64,000 nt of DNA from contig NZ_CP018171.1 in NCBI RefSeq assembly GCF_001889605.1, positions 4,811,501 to 4,875,500 of the forward strand, given 5' to 3'. The notes beneath the pieces are model-generated. The model was not told where the DNA came from, did not search any database, and saw only the letters and a program-made list of their open reading frames with translations. This document shows, in pieces, positions 1-8,464 of this stretch. Source of the DNA: Aquibium oceanicum. Lineage in GTDB: Bacteria; Pseudomonadota; Alphaproteobacteria; Rhizobiales; Rhizobiaceae. A program made the position numbers and the translations under genes. The stretch's first letter is position 1. The number at the start of each line of letters is the position of its first letter.

Positions 1-143
1 TGGCCGAGGATAGCCAGAACGTCGTCGATCTCCTGGAGCCACTCGTTGGCCTCGCGCAGGCGACGCGAGATCCGCGAGATCGCGACCGGCAGGCTCATCG
101 CGTGCGATCGGCCCGCAAGCGGGACAGCCGAGGCTTCGTTCAT
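1..143 (-). CDS. N-terminal fragment of an unidentified protein
   Basis: An open frame starts at the ATG at 143 and runs off the left edge, giving about 47 residues (MNEASAVPLAGRSHAMSL...). No domain can be recognised in this piece. It lies 33 bases downstream of the response regulator on the same strand, so it is probably co-transcribed with it. A sensor kinase partner is a natural guess, but the visible part has neither a membrane segment nor a kinase motif. An internal ATG (residue 16) could be the real start. Confidence 0.5.
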   Translation of the reverse strand, partial: MNEASAVPLAGRSHAMSLPVAISRISRRLREANEWLQEIDDVLAILG

Positions 144-176
144 GCCGGCGCGACCTCCCTGCCAGGCGTATCCGGA

Positions 177-920
177 TCAGTGGCCATCGCCGCCAGGAAG
201 CGAGAAGACGTAGCCCTCGCCGCGCACCGTCTTGAGGAAGCGCGGGCTTGCCGGATCCGGCTCGATCTTCTTGCGCAGGCGCATAATGCGGATGTCGAGG
301 GCGCGCGAGGATTCCAGGTCCTCGCTGAAGCCGATCGCTTCCGAGATCGCCGAACGCGTCAGCAGACGGTTCGGCCGGGTGAGGAAAACCTCCAGGACGT
401 CGAACTCGCTCTTGGCGAGTTCGATCGGCGAGCCGTCGGGGCCGATCACCAGCCTGCCGTCGAGATCGGCGCTATAGGATCCGAAGGAGACGACCTTGTT
501 GGCGGGACGTTTCGAGGCCGCCGGTGCGGGGGCGTCCGCCGCCGCGGCGTCCGCCTGCGGCACCCGCCGCAACACGCTGCGCACCCGCGCCAGGAGTTCG
601 CGCAGTTCGTAGGGCTTGACGATATAGTCGTCGGCGCCGAGTTCGAGCCCGACGATGCGGTCGATCGCGGTGCCGGCGGCGGTGGCGAAGATGATGCCGA
701 GCGGCATCTGCGAGCGAAGCCATCGCCCGAGCGCCAGCCCGTCTTCACCGGGCATGGCGATGTCGAGGATGGCGAGATCGAAACTGTGCACCGCGACCAG
801 CTCGCGCATCTCCGCGGCGCTCGCGGCGGTCATGACGTCGTATCCGCTCGCCGCGAGATACTCTGCCACCGCATCACGCAGATCGGGCTCGTCGTCGACG
901 ACTGCGATACGCGACCGCAT
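177..920 (-). CDS. OmpR-family two-component response regulator
   Basis: This is a cytoplasmic transcription factor of 247 residues. The receiver domain covers residues 1-115, with the acidic pair D9/D10, phosphoacceptor D53 (AILDIAMP) and the lysine of the DYIVKPY motif. An alanine/proline-rich linker leads to a C-terminal winged-helix domain ending in the usual TVRGEGYVFS motif. I chose the ATG at 920 because GGGGGA lies just upstream; a longer frame to 986 has no such signal. The target genes are unknown. It is divergent from the pseudo-receiver regulator at 1013, with a shared intergenic region of about 90 bases. Confidence 0.9.
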   Translation of the reverse strand: MRSRIAVVDDEPDLRDAVAEYLAASGYDVMTAASAAEMRELVAVHSFDLAILDIAMPGEDGLALGRWLRSQMPLGIIFATAAGTAIDRIVGLELGADDYIVKPYELRELLARVRSVLRRVPQADAAAADAPAPAASKRPANKVVSFGSYSADLDGRLVIGPDGSPIELAKSEFDVLEVFLTRPNRLLTRSAISEAIGFSEDLESSRALDIRIMRLRKKIEPDPASPRFLKTVRGEGYVFSLPGGDGH

Positions 921-1012
921 CGCTGTATCCCCCTGGTTTCCGGCAATAAGTAGATTGGGTATAAACATCTTGTCCAGCCTGTTCATCGGGCGTGTGTATC
1001 AAGGATCCGGAA

Positions 1013-1687
1013 GTGGGCCGAAGACCGGTCGTAGCGCGCATCTGCAGCAGGAACGAAGCCGACGAGGCGCTGGCCGACTATCTCGACCGGCGCGGCTACG
1101 ACGTGCGATTCGCGCACGAGGAATGGAGCGCGATGGCGCTTCTCGGCGCGGACGACGTCGACGTGGCGCTGGTCGACCTGCGGCTCGGCGGTCTGAGCGG
1201 AACCGACCTGCTGCGGAAATTCTCCGGAAGCGGCACGACGGCCTTCGTCATGATCGGCACCAACAGCGAGCCGGTCGACCGCATCCTGGCGCTGGAGCTC
1301 GGCGCTGCCGATTTCCTGGATGCGCCGGTGGTGCCGCGCGAACTCGCGAGCCGCCTCAATCGTCTGCTGGCTCGGCGCGGCCGGCCGATCGGCGATCTGG
1401 TGACGCTGGAAAATTCCAGCGTGGACATGAGAGCGGCGCTGGTCATGCGCAATTCCGGCGAGGAAGAGCAGCTCTCCCCAGGTCAGATCGCCCTGCTGCG
1501 GCTCTTCGTCGGAAATCCGGGCCGCGTGCTCGGCCGCGAGGACATCATGGCCGCGGCACCGGCCGAAAGCTTCGATGCGTTCGACCGCTCCGTCGATTCG
1601 CGCATCGTGCGCCTGCGCCGCAAGCTCGACACCGAGAGCATCGTGACGGTGCGCGGCGCGGGCTACCGTTTCGATCCACCGGTCTGA
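1013..1687 (+). CDS. OmpR-type regulator with degenerate (pseudo-) receiver
   Basis: The C-terminal half is a normal OmpR winged helix (LSPGQIALLRLFVGN ... TVRGAGYRF), so DNA binding is expected. The N-terminal half follows the receiver fold and keeps the phosphoacceptor-like Asp in VALVDLRLGG. The acidic pair is replaced by RICSRNEAD and the conserved Lys by Ala (FLDAPVVP, where the neighbour at 177 reads YIVKPY). Phosphorylation-independent control is therefore likely. The GTG at 1013 is preferred because AAGGA lies 7 bases upstream; the GTG at 992 has no ribosome-binding site. It is divergent from and probably paralogous to the regulator at 177. The signal and the targets are unknown. Confidence 0.82.
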   Translation: MGRRPVVARICSRNEADEALADYLDRRGYDVRFAHEEWSAMALLGADDVDVALVDLRLGGLSGTDLLRKFSGSGTTAFVMIGTNSEPVDRILALELGAADFLDAPVVPRELASRLNRLLARRGRPIGDLVTLENSSVDMRAALVMRNSGEEEQLSPGQIALLRLFVGNPGRVLGREDIMAAAPAESFDAFDRSVDSRIVRLRRKLDTESIVTVRGAGYRFDPPV

Positions 1688-1829
1688 TGCGGACGGCCTA
1701 GCCGAACCCGCGCGCATCAAGCGCCCACCAGCGTGCCAGGCACCGCTTCGCCGTGCCGAACGGAATGCACCGCCACGTCATGTTCCGCGGGCGCTGGACC
1801 CGAAAAAACGGAGTATCCGTGGTAGCCCA

Positions 1830-2000
1830 TCATCTCACCATGGCGCCGGTTTCGGCGGCGGCGGAAAGGGTGCGGGTCTCCGGCATGACGCGCTGCGGCG
1901 CCTCGTCCTTCATCGCGAGCGCGGCAACCGCGGCGGCGCCGAAGACGATCTGGCCTGCCAGGAGAGCCTGGAGCACCATTCCGGCAAATCGGGTGCGCAT
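1830..2000 (-). CDS. small single-pass membrane protein, unknown
   Basis: A 56-residue frame starts at the ATG at 2000 behind a clear GAGGAA ribosome-binding sequence. Residues 8-29 (MVLQALLAGQIVFGAAAVAA) form one hydrophobic segment, followed by a short polar tail containing KDEAPQRV. No family is recognised. A 38-residue frame (1717-1833) overlaps its stop codon in ATGGTGAGATGATG style and could be coupled to it, but nothing else supports that frame. It is probably a real small membrane protein. Confidence 0.5.
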   Translation of the reverse strand: MRTRFAGMVLQALLAGQIVFGAAAVAALAMKDEAPQRVMPETRTLSAAAETGAMVR

Positions 2001-2282
2001 TTTCTTCGTTCCTCGAAGCTTTGAGACGGGCCCATGCGGTCCGATCTTGTTGGCACAGCATCGCCGCATTCTGTTTCCGGACCATGCCGCTCGACCGGGC
2101 CGGCGTTGCAAGCCGGTGACACCGCAAGCCGTTGTGGTGAAACGCCAAATTGAGCCTCGCCGAGTCCGCCGTCCTAGTGCCCAAACGGAAACGGGGAGCC
2201 GAGGGGTTACGGGTGAGACGGGTCGTCGCGACCAAGCGTCCTTGGCCGTCCCTTTTTGGGGCGCGTTCATGCCAAACTTCGC
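2001..2282. other. gene-poor stretch upstream of the ars operon
   Basis: About 280 bases lie between the small membrane protein and the ars promoter. No coding frame with a ribosome-binding site, hairpin terminator or regulator box is visible. It presumably holds the promoter of the small membrane protein on the minus strand. Confidence 0.5.
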
Positions 2283-2336
2283 TTGACGAGCAAGCTGTGC
2301 TGGAATACAAAGCCTTAAATCTGGAATTTTGGATAT
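2283..2336 (+). promoter_or_regulatory. ars operon promoter and probable ArsR operator
   Basis: TTGACG (2283-2288) and TACAAA (2306-2311) are separated by 17 bases and form a good housekeeping promoter. Between the -10 element and the arsR ATG lies the imperfect dyad ATCTGGAATTTTGGAT (2319-2334), placed where bound ArsR would block transcription. The leader is very short and has no clear Shine-Dalgarno sequence. The arrangement fits classical ArsR autorepression relieved by As(III). The operator assignment is inference. Confidence 0.6.
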
Positions 2337-2669
2337 ATGGATAAGACCACGGCTCTGGCCGCCCTGGCGGCACTCGGGCAGGACACGCGTCTGGAGGTAT
2401 TCCGGCTGCTGGTGAAGTGTGGCGAGGCCGGCCTGCCCGCAGGGGAGATCGCGACGCGGCTGAACATCGTCCAGAACACTATGTCCGCGCATCTCAAGGT
2501 CCTGGCCCATGCGGGCCTGATCCGGCCGGAGCGGGACGGTCGCACGATCCGATATCTCGCGGACATGACCGGCCTGCGCGACCTGCTCGCCTACCTGATG
2601 GAAGACTGCTGCAACGGTTCTCCGGAGCTTTGCCGCCCCGTCATCAACGCCATCACTTGCGACTGTTGA
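2337..2669 (+). CDS. arsR: ArsR-family arsenic-responsive repressor
   Basis: A 110-residue winged-helix repressor of the ArsR/SmtB type. The helix-turn-helix spans about residues 33-60 ([27 protein letters not shown]), followed by the wing RDGRTIRY. The probable As(III)-binding cysteines cluster at the C-terminus ([10 protein letters not shown] and the terminal CDC) rather than in the helix-turn-helix, as in some other ArsR subgroups. It is the first gene of the ars operon, with 11 bases to the next gene, and probably represses itself and the downstream genes through the dyad at 2319-2334. Confidence 0.93.
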   Translation: MDKTTALAALAALGQDTRLEVFRLLVKCGEAGLPAGEIATRLNIVQNTMSAHLKVLAHAGLIRPERDGRTIRYLADMTGLRDLLAYLMEDCCNGSPELCRPVINAITCDC

Positions 2670-2680
2670 GAGGCTTTGCA

Positions 2681-3190
2681 ATGAGCGATCCCATATACAA
2701 CGTGCTTTTCCTCTGCACCGGCAACTCGGCCCGGTCCATTCTCGCGGAAGCGATCCTGAACCGCGTCGGCCAGGGCCGCTTCCGGGCCTTTTCGGCGGGC
2801 TCGCAGCCGAAGGGCGAGGTGCATCCCTTCTCGCTGGAACTCCTCAAGAGCCTCAACCACGACACCTCCTTCGCCCGCTCAAAGAACTGGGAGGAGTTCG
2901 CGCAGGCGGGCGCGCCGGAGATGAACTTCGTCTTCACGGTCTGCGACAATGCCGCCAACGAGGCCTGCCCGGTATGGCCGGGCCAGCCGATGACAGCGCA
3001 CTGGGGCGTGCCCGACCCGGCGGCGGTGGAGGGCACGGAGGCGGAGAAGCGCCTTGCCTTCGCCGACGCCTACCGCATGCTCAACAACCGCATCTCGATC
3101 TTCACCAGCCTGCCCCTGAACTCGCTCGACCGCCTGGCTCTGCAGAAGCGGCTGTCCGAGATCGGCGGCAACCTTGCAGAGGCGGGATGA
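2681..3190 (+). CDS. arsC: arsenate reductase, low-molecular-weight phosphatase type
   Basis: This 169-residue cytosolic enzyme reduces arsenate to arsenite using thioredoxin-type cysteine relay chemistry. The phosphatase loop CTGNSARS starts at C12 and ends with R18/S19. A second conserved Cys lies in FTVCDNA. The general-acid region appears as [10 protein letters not shown], typical of the ArsC branch of the family. The ATG at 2681 follows GAGAGG. Its stop codon overlaps the acr3 start (ATGA), which indicates translational coupling. It is the first of two unrelated arsenate reductases in the operon. Confidence 0.92.
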   Translation: MSDPIYNVLFLCTGNSARSILAEAILNRVGQGRFRAFSAGSQPKGEVHPFSLELLKSLNHDTSFARSKNWEEFAQAGAPEMNFVFTVCDNAANEACPVWPGQPMTAHWGVPDPAAVEGTEAEKRLAFADAYRMLNNRISIFTSLPLNSLDRLALQKRLSEIGGNLAEAG

Positions 3191-4299
3191 CCCGTGAAAC
3201 GACGGCGAGCGGCGACATGACAGATCAGACATTGGACGCCTCGGCGAATGCCGCCGGGGGAATCGGCTTCTTCGAAAAGTGGCTTTCGGCATGGGTGGCG
3301 CTGTGCATCGTGGCCGGCATCGTTCTTGGCAACCTGCTGCCGGGCCTGTTCAGCGTCCTCGCCGGCCTGGAGTTCGCGTCGGTCAATCTCGTCGTGGCGG
3401 TTCTCATCTGGGCCATGGTCTTCCCGATGATGGTCAACGTCGACTTCGGCAGCCTCAGCCATGTTGGCGACCGACCCAAGGGACTGGTGCTGACGATCGT
3501 CGTGAACTGGCTGATCAAGCCGTTCACAATGGCCGCACTGGGCGTGCTGTTCTTCGATTATGTGTTCGCTGCATGGATCGCGCCGGCCGACGCGCAGCAG
3601 TACATCGCCGGCCTCATCCTCCTCGGCGCAGCACCCTGCACCGCGATGGTGTTCGTCTGGAGCCAGATGACGAAGGGGGATCCGAACTATACCCTGGTGC
3701 AGGTTTCGGTGAACGACATCATCATGATCTTCGCCTTCGCGCCGATCGTCGCGCTGCTGCTCGGCGTGACCGACATAACCGTGCCATGGGAGACGCTGCT
3801 CCTGTCGGTCGGGCTCTACGTGGTAATTCCGCTGATCGCCGGCGCGCTTACTCGCAAGCGGCTGCTGGACCGGGCCGGCGGAGGTCCGAAGGCGGAGGCG
3901 GCGGTCTCGGAGTTCACCGGGCGCCTGAAACCCCTGTCGGTGATCGGACTGCTGGCGACGGTCGTGCTCCTGTTCGGCTTCCAGGGAGAAGTCATCACCG
4001 GCAACCCGCTGCTGATCGTGCTCATCGCGGTGCCGCTGCTGATCCAGTCGTACGGCATCTTTTTCATCGCTTACGGGGCGGCGAAAGCGTGGAAAGTGCC
4101 GTTCAACGTCGCGGCGCCCTGTGCTTTGATCGGAACATCGAACTTCTTCGAACTCGCCGTCGCGGTGGCCATCAGCCTCTTCGGACTGAACTCGGGCGCC
4201 GCGCTGGCAACCGTCGTCGGCGTGCTGGTGGAGGTGCCGGTGATGCTGTCGCTGGTTGCTTTCGCCAACCGAACCCAGCACTGGTTCCCCAAGGCATGA
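3187..4299 (+). CDS. acr3: Acr3-type arsenite efflux permease
   Basis: A 370-residue inner-membrane carrier of the bile acid:sodium symporter superfamily that exports arsenite. About ten hydrophobic segments are visible. The Acr3 signature region with its catalytic cysteine is seen in [21 protein letters not shown], and [13 protein letters not shown] is also characteristic. The start at 3187 overlaps the preceding arsC stop; an internal ATG at 3217 is possible because the first ten residues are polar. The 3' end overlaps the next arsC start (ATGA). Confidence 0.94.
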   Translation: MTRETTASGDMTDQTLDASANAAGGIGFFEKWLSAWVALCIVAGIVLGNLLPGLFSVLAGLEFASVNLVVAVLIWAMVFPMMVNVDFGSLSHVGDRPKGLVLTIVVNWLIKPFTMAALGVLFFDYVFAAWIAPADAQQYIAGLILLGAAPCTAMVFVWSQMTKGDPNYTLVQVSVNDIIMIFAFAPIVALLLGVTDITVPWETLLLSVGLYVVIPLIAGALTRKRLLDRAGGGPKAEAAVSEFTGRLKPLSVIGLLATVVLLFGFQGEVITGNPLLIVLIAVPLLIQSYGIFFIAYGAAKAWKVPFNVAAPCALIGTSNFFELAVAVAISLFGLNSGAALATVVGVLVEVPVMLSLVAFANRTQHWFPKA

Positions 4300-4721
4300 A
4301 CGACATGACGATCACCATCTATCATAATCCCGCTTGCGGCACGTCCCGCAACACGCTCGCAATGATCCGCCAGTCGGGCGAGGAGCCGGAGGTGATCGAG
4401 TACCTGAAGACGCCGCCATCGCGCGCGAGGCTGGTCGAACTCATCGACGCGATGGGGATCACGCCGCGCCAGCTCCTGCGCGAAAAGGGAACGCCCTTTC
4501 ACGAACTCGGGCTCGGCGACCCGAAATGGACCGACGACCAGATCGTCGACTTCATGATCCAGCACCCGATCCTCATCAACCGGCCGATCGTGGTGACACC
4601 ACTCGGCACGAAGCTCTGCCGTCCCTCGGAAGAGGTGCTTTCGATCCTGCCCAACCCCGTGGGCAGCTTCGAGAAGGAAGATGGCGAAGTCGTGAACGAC
4701 CCCAGGCGCGGAACTGCCTGA
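4296..4721 (+). CDS. arsC: arsenate reductase, glutaredoxin/ArsC type
   Basis: A 141-residue protein of the Spx/ArsC thioredoxin-fold family, which reduces arsenate with glutathione and glutaredoxin. The active site [10 protein letters not shown] has C14 as the nucleophile. The conserved [16 protein letters not shown] segment supplies the substrate-binding arginines. The start at 4296 overlaps the acr3 stop; the ATG at 4305 is an alternative. It is the last gene of the ars operon. A second, mechanistically different reductase may give robustness when either thiol pool is limiting (inference). Confidence 0.93.
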   Translation: MNDMTITIYHNPACGTSRNTLAMIRQSGEEPEVIEYLKTPPSRARLVELIDAMGITPRQLLREKGTPFHELGLGDPKWTDDQIVDFMIQHPILINRPIVVTPLGTKLCRPSEEVLSILPNPVGSFEKEDGEVVNDPRRGTA

Positions 4722-4742
4722 CCGGCAGGTCGACCACTGCGC

Positions 4743-5087
4743 TCACTTCGGCTGGAGCGTGTCCATGTAGTCTATGATCGCGCCGATCTGCTCCGGCGAC
4801 GCCTTGAATTCGGGCATGTCGGGGTGACCAGTCGAGACGCCTTCCACGAAGGCCTCCTCCAGGGCGTCGAGCGGGTATCGCTCGGACAGGGTCCGGAATG
4901 GCGGCGCCTCCGGATGCGTGCTCTCGTCAGACGCGCCCACCGCGTGGCAGCGCGCGCAGTTGGTCTCCACCAGGGCCTTGCCATAGGCGACCTGATCCTC
5001 GGCGAAGGCGGACGACGCCATACCGACGAGCGTTCCCGCGAGGTAGATCGCGCCGACTGCCAGCCGCATTGTGTGGTTCGTGTTCAT
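4743..5087 (-). CDS. small periplasmic cytochrome c
   Basis: A 114-residue class I cytochrome c. Residues 1-29 form a Sec signal peptide ending SSAFA. One haem site, CARCH, is followed by the probable axial Met in HPDMPEF near the C-terminus. It resembles the cytochrome at 15220 in size and in its AIIDYMDTLQ-type terminal helix, so the two are likely paralogues. An FNR/FixK box lies 34 bases upstream of the start, which suggests induction at low oxygen. Its electron partner is not visible. It converges on the ars operon. Confidence 0.9.
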   Translation of the reverse strand: MNTNHTMRLAVGAIYLAGTLVGMASSAFAEDQVAYGKALVETNCARCHAVGASDESTHPEAPPFRTLSERYPLDALEEAFVEGVSTGHPDMPEFKASPEQIGAIIDYMDTLQPK

Positions 5088-5120
5088 CTTCCCAGATTGT
5101 CACAGCCCGGCGATGGTTCA

Positions 5121-5134
5121 TTGACCTCGGTCAA
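5121..5134 (-). promoter_or_regulatory. FNR/FixK box upstream of cytochrome c (4743)
   Basis: TTGACCTCGGTCAA is a perfect dyad of the TTGAY-N4-RTCAA type recognised by FNR/FixK/Anr proteins. It overlaps the last codons of the P-type ATPase gene, and its centre is about 40 bases upstream of the cytochrome start. Confidence 0.75.
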
Positions 5135-7806
5135 GAACCGGCCGGTAGCGGCCGTTTCGCAATGTCGCGCGGACCCCGGCGCCTGTCCCACCACTTCTCG
5201 AGCTCCATCACCACGACGAGGGAGGCAGCGATCGAGAGCAGCACGCCCCACTGGAGCGGCGTCACCGGCGCGATGCCAAGCGTGTCGCTGAGGACCGGAA
5301 CATGCATGGCGGCGATGTGCAGCAACTGCGCGCCGGCGACGCCGACGACGAGGAAGGGATTGGCCATGAGGCTCTGGCCGAACACGGAGTGGCGCTCCGA
5401 ACGGCTGTTGAACGTCTGGACGTTGGCGAAGAGCACGAAGAGCAGCAGCAGGAGATTGCGCGCCTCGAACTCGGAATAACCGTTCTCGAGCAGCCACCAG
5501 AAGACGCCGAAGCCTCCGAGGCCCATCACGGCGGTGGAGTGCAGGATGCGCCGCAGCATCACGCGGTCGAAGATCGGCTCGCGCGGATCGCGGGCGGAAT
5601 AGGAAAGTTCGTCGCCCTCCGCGCCTTCGGTCGCCAGCGCGACGTCCTGGATGCCCTGCGTGACGAGGTTCAGCCACAGGAGCTGCACCGCCGTCAGCGG
5701 CATAGGCATGCCGATCGGAATGGCGAGCAGGAACAGGACGACCTCCGCCGCGCCGGTCGAGACCAGCATGAACACCACCTTGCGGATGTTGGCATAGGAG
5801 ACTCGGCCCTCCCGGATACCGGCGACGATGGAGGCGAAATTGTCGTCCGTGACGATGATGTCGGCGCTTTCCTTCGCGACGTCCGTTCCCTTGCGCCCCA
5901 TGGCTACGCCGACATGCGCGTGTTTGAGGGCCGGCGCGTCGTTGACGCCATCGCCCGTAACCGCGACGAAATGGCCGTTGCGGGCCATCGACAGCACGAT
6001 GGCGAGCTTCTGCGCCGGCTCGACGCGCGCATAGATGCGCGCGCTACGGGTGAGTTCGTCCAGCGCGGCCTCGCCCGCTTCCTCCGCCTCGCGCACGGCG
6101 ATGCCGGTGACCACCTGATCGTCCTCGAAGGGAATGCCCGCTTCCCGCGCGATGGCGCTGGCGGTCCTGGGGTCGTCGCCGGTCACCATGGCTATCCCGA
6201 CGCCCGCCGCCGAGCAGGCCTCGATCGCCTCGCCGACGCCGGGCCGCAGCGGGTCCTGCATTCCCGCGAGGCCTAGGAAGACCAGGTCGACGAGATGACC
6301 GTGCCCGTACTCGCCGTTCTCCTGGCGCGCGATCCGGCCTTCGGCGAAGGCGAGTACCCGAAGACCGCGCCCCGCGAGGTCCTCTTTCTGGGCGATGAGG
6401 GCATCGCGGTCGATCGGAACCGCCGCGTCGCCGCGGTCCATGCGGCTCGCCATGTCGATCAGCGTATCGGGCGCGCCCTTGACGAAGATGCGCACCTCTT
6501 CCTCAGCCTCGTGAAAGGATGCGGCGTATTTGAGGTCCGGCTCGTAGGGGATGCGCGCGACCAGCCGGTGCTGCTCGGCAACCTCCTCGCGGGCGAAGCC
6601 GCCCTTCCTGGCCGCCGCAAGGAGGGCGACGTCGACCGTGTCGCCTATGCCCTTCCAGCCGTCCTCCTCATGGCGCAGATGCCCTTCGTTGGGCAGCACC
6701 GCCGCCTTCAGAAGTTCGGACGCGCGCTCGTTCGCCCGCGCGTCGTCCACGTGCGGCGAGCGCAGGGAACAGGCGTCGAGGTCCTCGCCCGTCTCGAAGG
6801 TAACGACCGTGCCGTCCGGCAGCGACACCTCGGTTACCGTCAGCTCGTTCATGGTGAGGGTGCCGGTCTTGTCGGTGGCGATCATCGTGCAGGAGCCCAG
6901 CGCCTCGATCGCCGCCATGCGCCGCACGATCACGTGGGCCCTGGCCATGCGCCGCATGCCGATGGCCAGCGCGATCGAGATCGCGACCGGCAGGCCTTCC
7001 GGTATCGCGGCGACCGCCAACCCGACCGACATCAAGAAGAGGTCGTGATAGCCCATCCCGCGCAGCAGCCCGACCGAGAAGAGCGCGGCGATGGCGATGC
7101 CGACCGTAACGGCGATGGTTCGCGAAAAGCGTTCGAGACGCAGCATCAGCGGCGGCCGCGAAACCGACCGTTTCGCGATCATCTCGGCGATCCTGCCGAT
7201 CTCGGTCGCCGCACCCGTGGCCGTGACAATACCCCGGCCGCGCCCGCGAACGGCGATCGTGCCGGCGAACGCGAGCGAGCCTTGCGCGGCATCCGCATCC
7301 GCACCGGCTCCCTTGGCAAGCGGATGCGACTCGCCCGTCAGCAGGGATTCGTCGCACTGGAGGTTCTCGGCCGAATCGAGCTCCAGGTCCGCCGGAACGC
7401 GGTTTCCTGCTTCCACGAGGACGAGGTCGCCGGGCACGAGGTCGCGCGCATCGATCTCGCGCTGCATGCCGTCGCGGATGACGGTCGCATGCGGCTGTTC
7501 CAGGCTGCGCAGCGCAGCGGCGGCGCGCCCGGCCGAATATTCCTGGATCGTGCCGATCGTTCCGTTGATCAGGAGCACGGCGCCGATGAAGACGGCATCC
7601 TTGACGTCGCCGAGCGCCATGGAGACGAGCGCGGCGGCAAGCAGGATGTAGATCAGCGGGCTGAGGAACTGTCGCAGGAAGACGGCTGTCAGCGACGGAG
7701 GCCTCGCCTCGGGCAGCGCGTTCGGCCCGATCTCGAGCAAGCGCCCGGCCGCCTCGGCCTGCGTGAGTCCGCGCTCGCGCGATACTGGAAAGGTCTCGGC
7801 GTTCAT
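5131..7806 (-). CDS. cation-transporting P-type ATPase (P2-type)
   Basis: An 891-residue inner-membrane pump. Visible motifs are the actuator LLTGES, the P2-ATPase transmembrane motif AAIPEGLPVAISIAL, the phosphorylation site DKTGTLT, and the hinge TGDGVNDAPALKHAHVGVAMG. Four membrane segments flank the cytoplasmic loops in the N-terminal half and about six lie after residue 650. The PEGLP motif suggests Ca2+ or another divalent cation, but the substrate is not certain. I chose the ATG at 7806 because a longer TTG start (7869) would place the FNR box inside the gene. Similar ATPases occur in anaerobic regulons of other Proteobacteria (general knowledge). The stop overlaps the box for the downstream cytochrome. 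Confidence 0.92.
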   Translation of the reverse strand: MNAETFPVSRERGLTQAEAAGRLLEIGPNALPEARPPSLTAVFLRQFLSPLIYILLAAALVSMALGDVKDAVFIGAVLLINGTIGTIQEYSAGRAAAALRSLEQPHATVIRDGMQREIDARDLVPGDLVLVEAGNRVPADLELDSAENLQCDESLLTGESHPLAKGAGADADAAQGSLAFAGTIAVRGRGRGIVTATGAATEIGRIAEMIAKRSVSRPPLMLRLERFSRTIAVTVGIAIAALFSVGLLRGMGYHDLFLMSVGLAVAAIPEGLPVAISIALAIGMRRMARAHVIVRRMAAIEALGSCTMIATDKTGTLTMNELTVTEVSLPDGTVVTFETGEDLDACSLRSPHVDDARANERASELLKAAVLPNEGHLRHEEDGWKGIGDTVDVALLAAARKGGFAREEVAEQHRLVARIPYEPDLKYAASFHEAEEEVRIFVKGAPDTLIDMASRMDRGDAAVPIDRDALIAQKEDLAGRGLRVLAFAEGRIARQENGEYGHGHLVDLVFLGLAGMQDPLRPGVGEAIEACSAAGVGIAMVTGDDPRTASAIAREAGIPFEDDQVVTGIAVREAEEAGEAALDELTRSARIYARVEPAQKLAIVLSMARNGHFVAVTGDGVNDAPALKHAHVGVAMGRKGTDVAKESADIIVTDDNFASIVAGIREGRVSYANIRKVVFMLVSTGAAEVVLFLLAIPIGMPMPLTAVQLLWLNLVTQGIQDVALATEGAEGDELSYSARDPREPIFDRVMLRRILHSTAVMGLGGFGVFWWLLENGYSEFEARNLLLLLFVLFANVQTFNSRSERHSVFGQSLMANPFLVVGVAGAQLLHIAAMHVPVLSDTLGIAPVTPLQWGVLLSIAASLVVVMELEKWWDRRRGPRDIAKRPLPAGS

Positions 7807-7842
7807 GCGGGGAGGCTTAGCGCCGGGACGCCGCACCGGTCC

Positions 7843-7856
7843 TTGACCCGGGTCAA
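7843..7856 (-). promoter_or_regulatory. FNR/FixK box upstream of the P-type ATPase
   Basis: TTGACCCGGGTCAA is a perfectly symmetrical 14-base dyad centred about 43 bases upstream of the ATPase ATG. It belongs to the same TTGAC-N4-GTCAA subtype as the box at 5121. Confidence 0.75.
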
Positions 7857-7939
7857 GTTCGGGGGCCAACGGGAGAATTCACGAGCAAGTTTCTCCGCAA
7901 CGCTACTTCTGGAAGGAGCGCGGGGCCAGGGGTGCGGGA

Positions 7940-7953
7940 TTGATCGGCGTCAA
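7940..7953 (+). promoter_or_regulatory. FNR/FixK box upstream of cytochrome c (8011)
   Basis: TTGATCGGCGTCAA matches the TTGAY-N4-RTCAA consensus on both arms. It is centred about 64 bases upstream of the ATG at 8011, leaving room for a -10 element and leader. With the box at 7843 it makes this intergenic region a divergent low-oxygen promoter. Confidence 0.72.
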
Positions 7954-8010
7954 GGCCGGTTCGGCTACACGCGGTATGTGTCGTTCGTCCAGTTCCGCGA
8001 GGGAGAACTC

Positions 8011-8418
8011 ATGATCAAGCAGATCGCCGCCGCCGTCTCGATGCTCGCGGCGCTGGGTGCCCCTGCCTCCGCCCAAGAGGAGATGCCCTACGGAGAGGCC
8101 GAGTTCCTGAATTCCTGCGCCGCTTGCCATGGCGAGCGGGGAATGGGCGACGGTCCGCTGGCGAGCGTCCTGACAACGCCTCCCGCCGACCTGACCCGGC
8201 TGAGCGAGGGTAACAAGGGCGCCTTTCCCTATTACCGTGTCTTTTCCGTCATAGATGGGCGCTATCTCGTTCCCGGTCATGGCGAACGCGAGATGCCGGT
8301 GTGGGGACAGCAGTTCGTCGAGGAAGACGCAAAGACCTACGGCCCGAACGGCGGGGAACTGATCACCACCGAACGAATCCACGAGCTGACCAGTTATATC
8401 GAGACGTTGCAGCGGTGA
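8011..8418 (+). CDS. periplasmic mono-haem cytochrome c
   Basis: A 135-residue exported protein. Its signal peptide (residues 1-21) ends ASAQ. The haem-binding site is CAACH, followed by GERGMGDGPLA as in many cytochromes of alternative respiratory chains, and the probable sixth ligand is the Met of EMPVWG. The C-terminal helix ends ELTSYIETLQR. The ATG at 8011 follows GGGAGAAC. It is divergent from the P-type ATPase and preceded by an FNR/FixK box. The kinase-fusion gene at 8465 follows after 46 bases and may be co-transcribed. Confidence 0.9.
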   Translation: MIKQIAAAVSMLAALGAPASAQEEMPYGEAEFLNSCAACHGERGMGDGPLASVLTTPPADLTRLSEGNKGAFPYYRVFSVIDGRYLVPGHGEREMPVWGQQFVEEDAKTYGPNGGELITTERIHELTSYIETLQR

Positions 8419-8464
8419 ACGGATCCGCACTTGCAGATGCGACGGCCAAACTGGAGGAGCGCAG

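Noticed and set aside
1717-1833. 38-residue frame overlapping the stop of the small membrane protein
   Set aside because: The ATGATG overlap is suggestive, but the peptide has no recognisable feature and lies in an otherwise uninformative region.
3070-4281. 403-residue minus-strand frame over acr3
   Set aside because: Antisense to a clear membrane transporter; histidine- and aspartate-rich composition is typical of a high-GC shadow frame.
7807-7869. N-terminal extension of the P-type ATPase from a TTG codon
   Set aside because: It would place the FNR/FixK box inside the gene, and the added residues (MAPELDPGQGPVRRPG) do not look like a conserved N-terminus.
6295-8418. 707-residue plus-strand open frame over the P-type ATPase
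   Set aside because: Only its last 135 codons are a real gene (cytochrome c, 8011-8418). The rest is antisense to the ATPase, has Arg/Asp/His-rich low-complexity composition and no ribosome-binding site.
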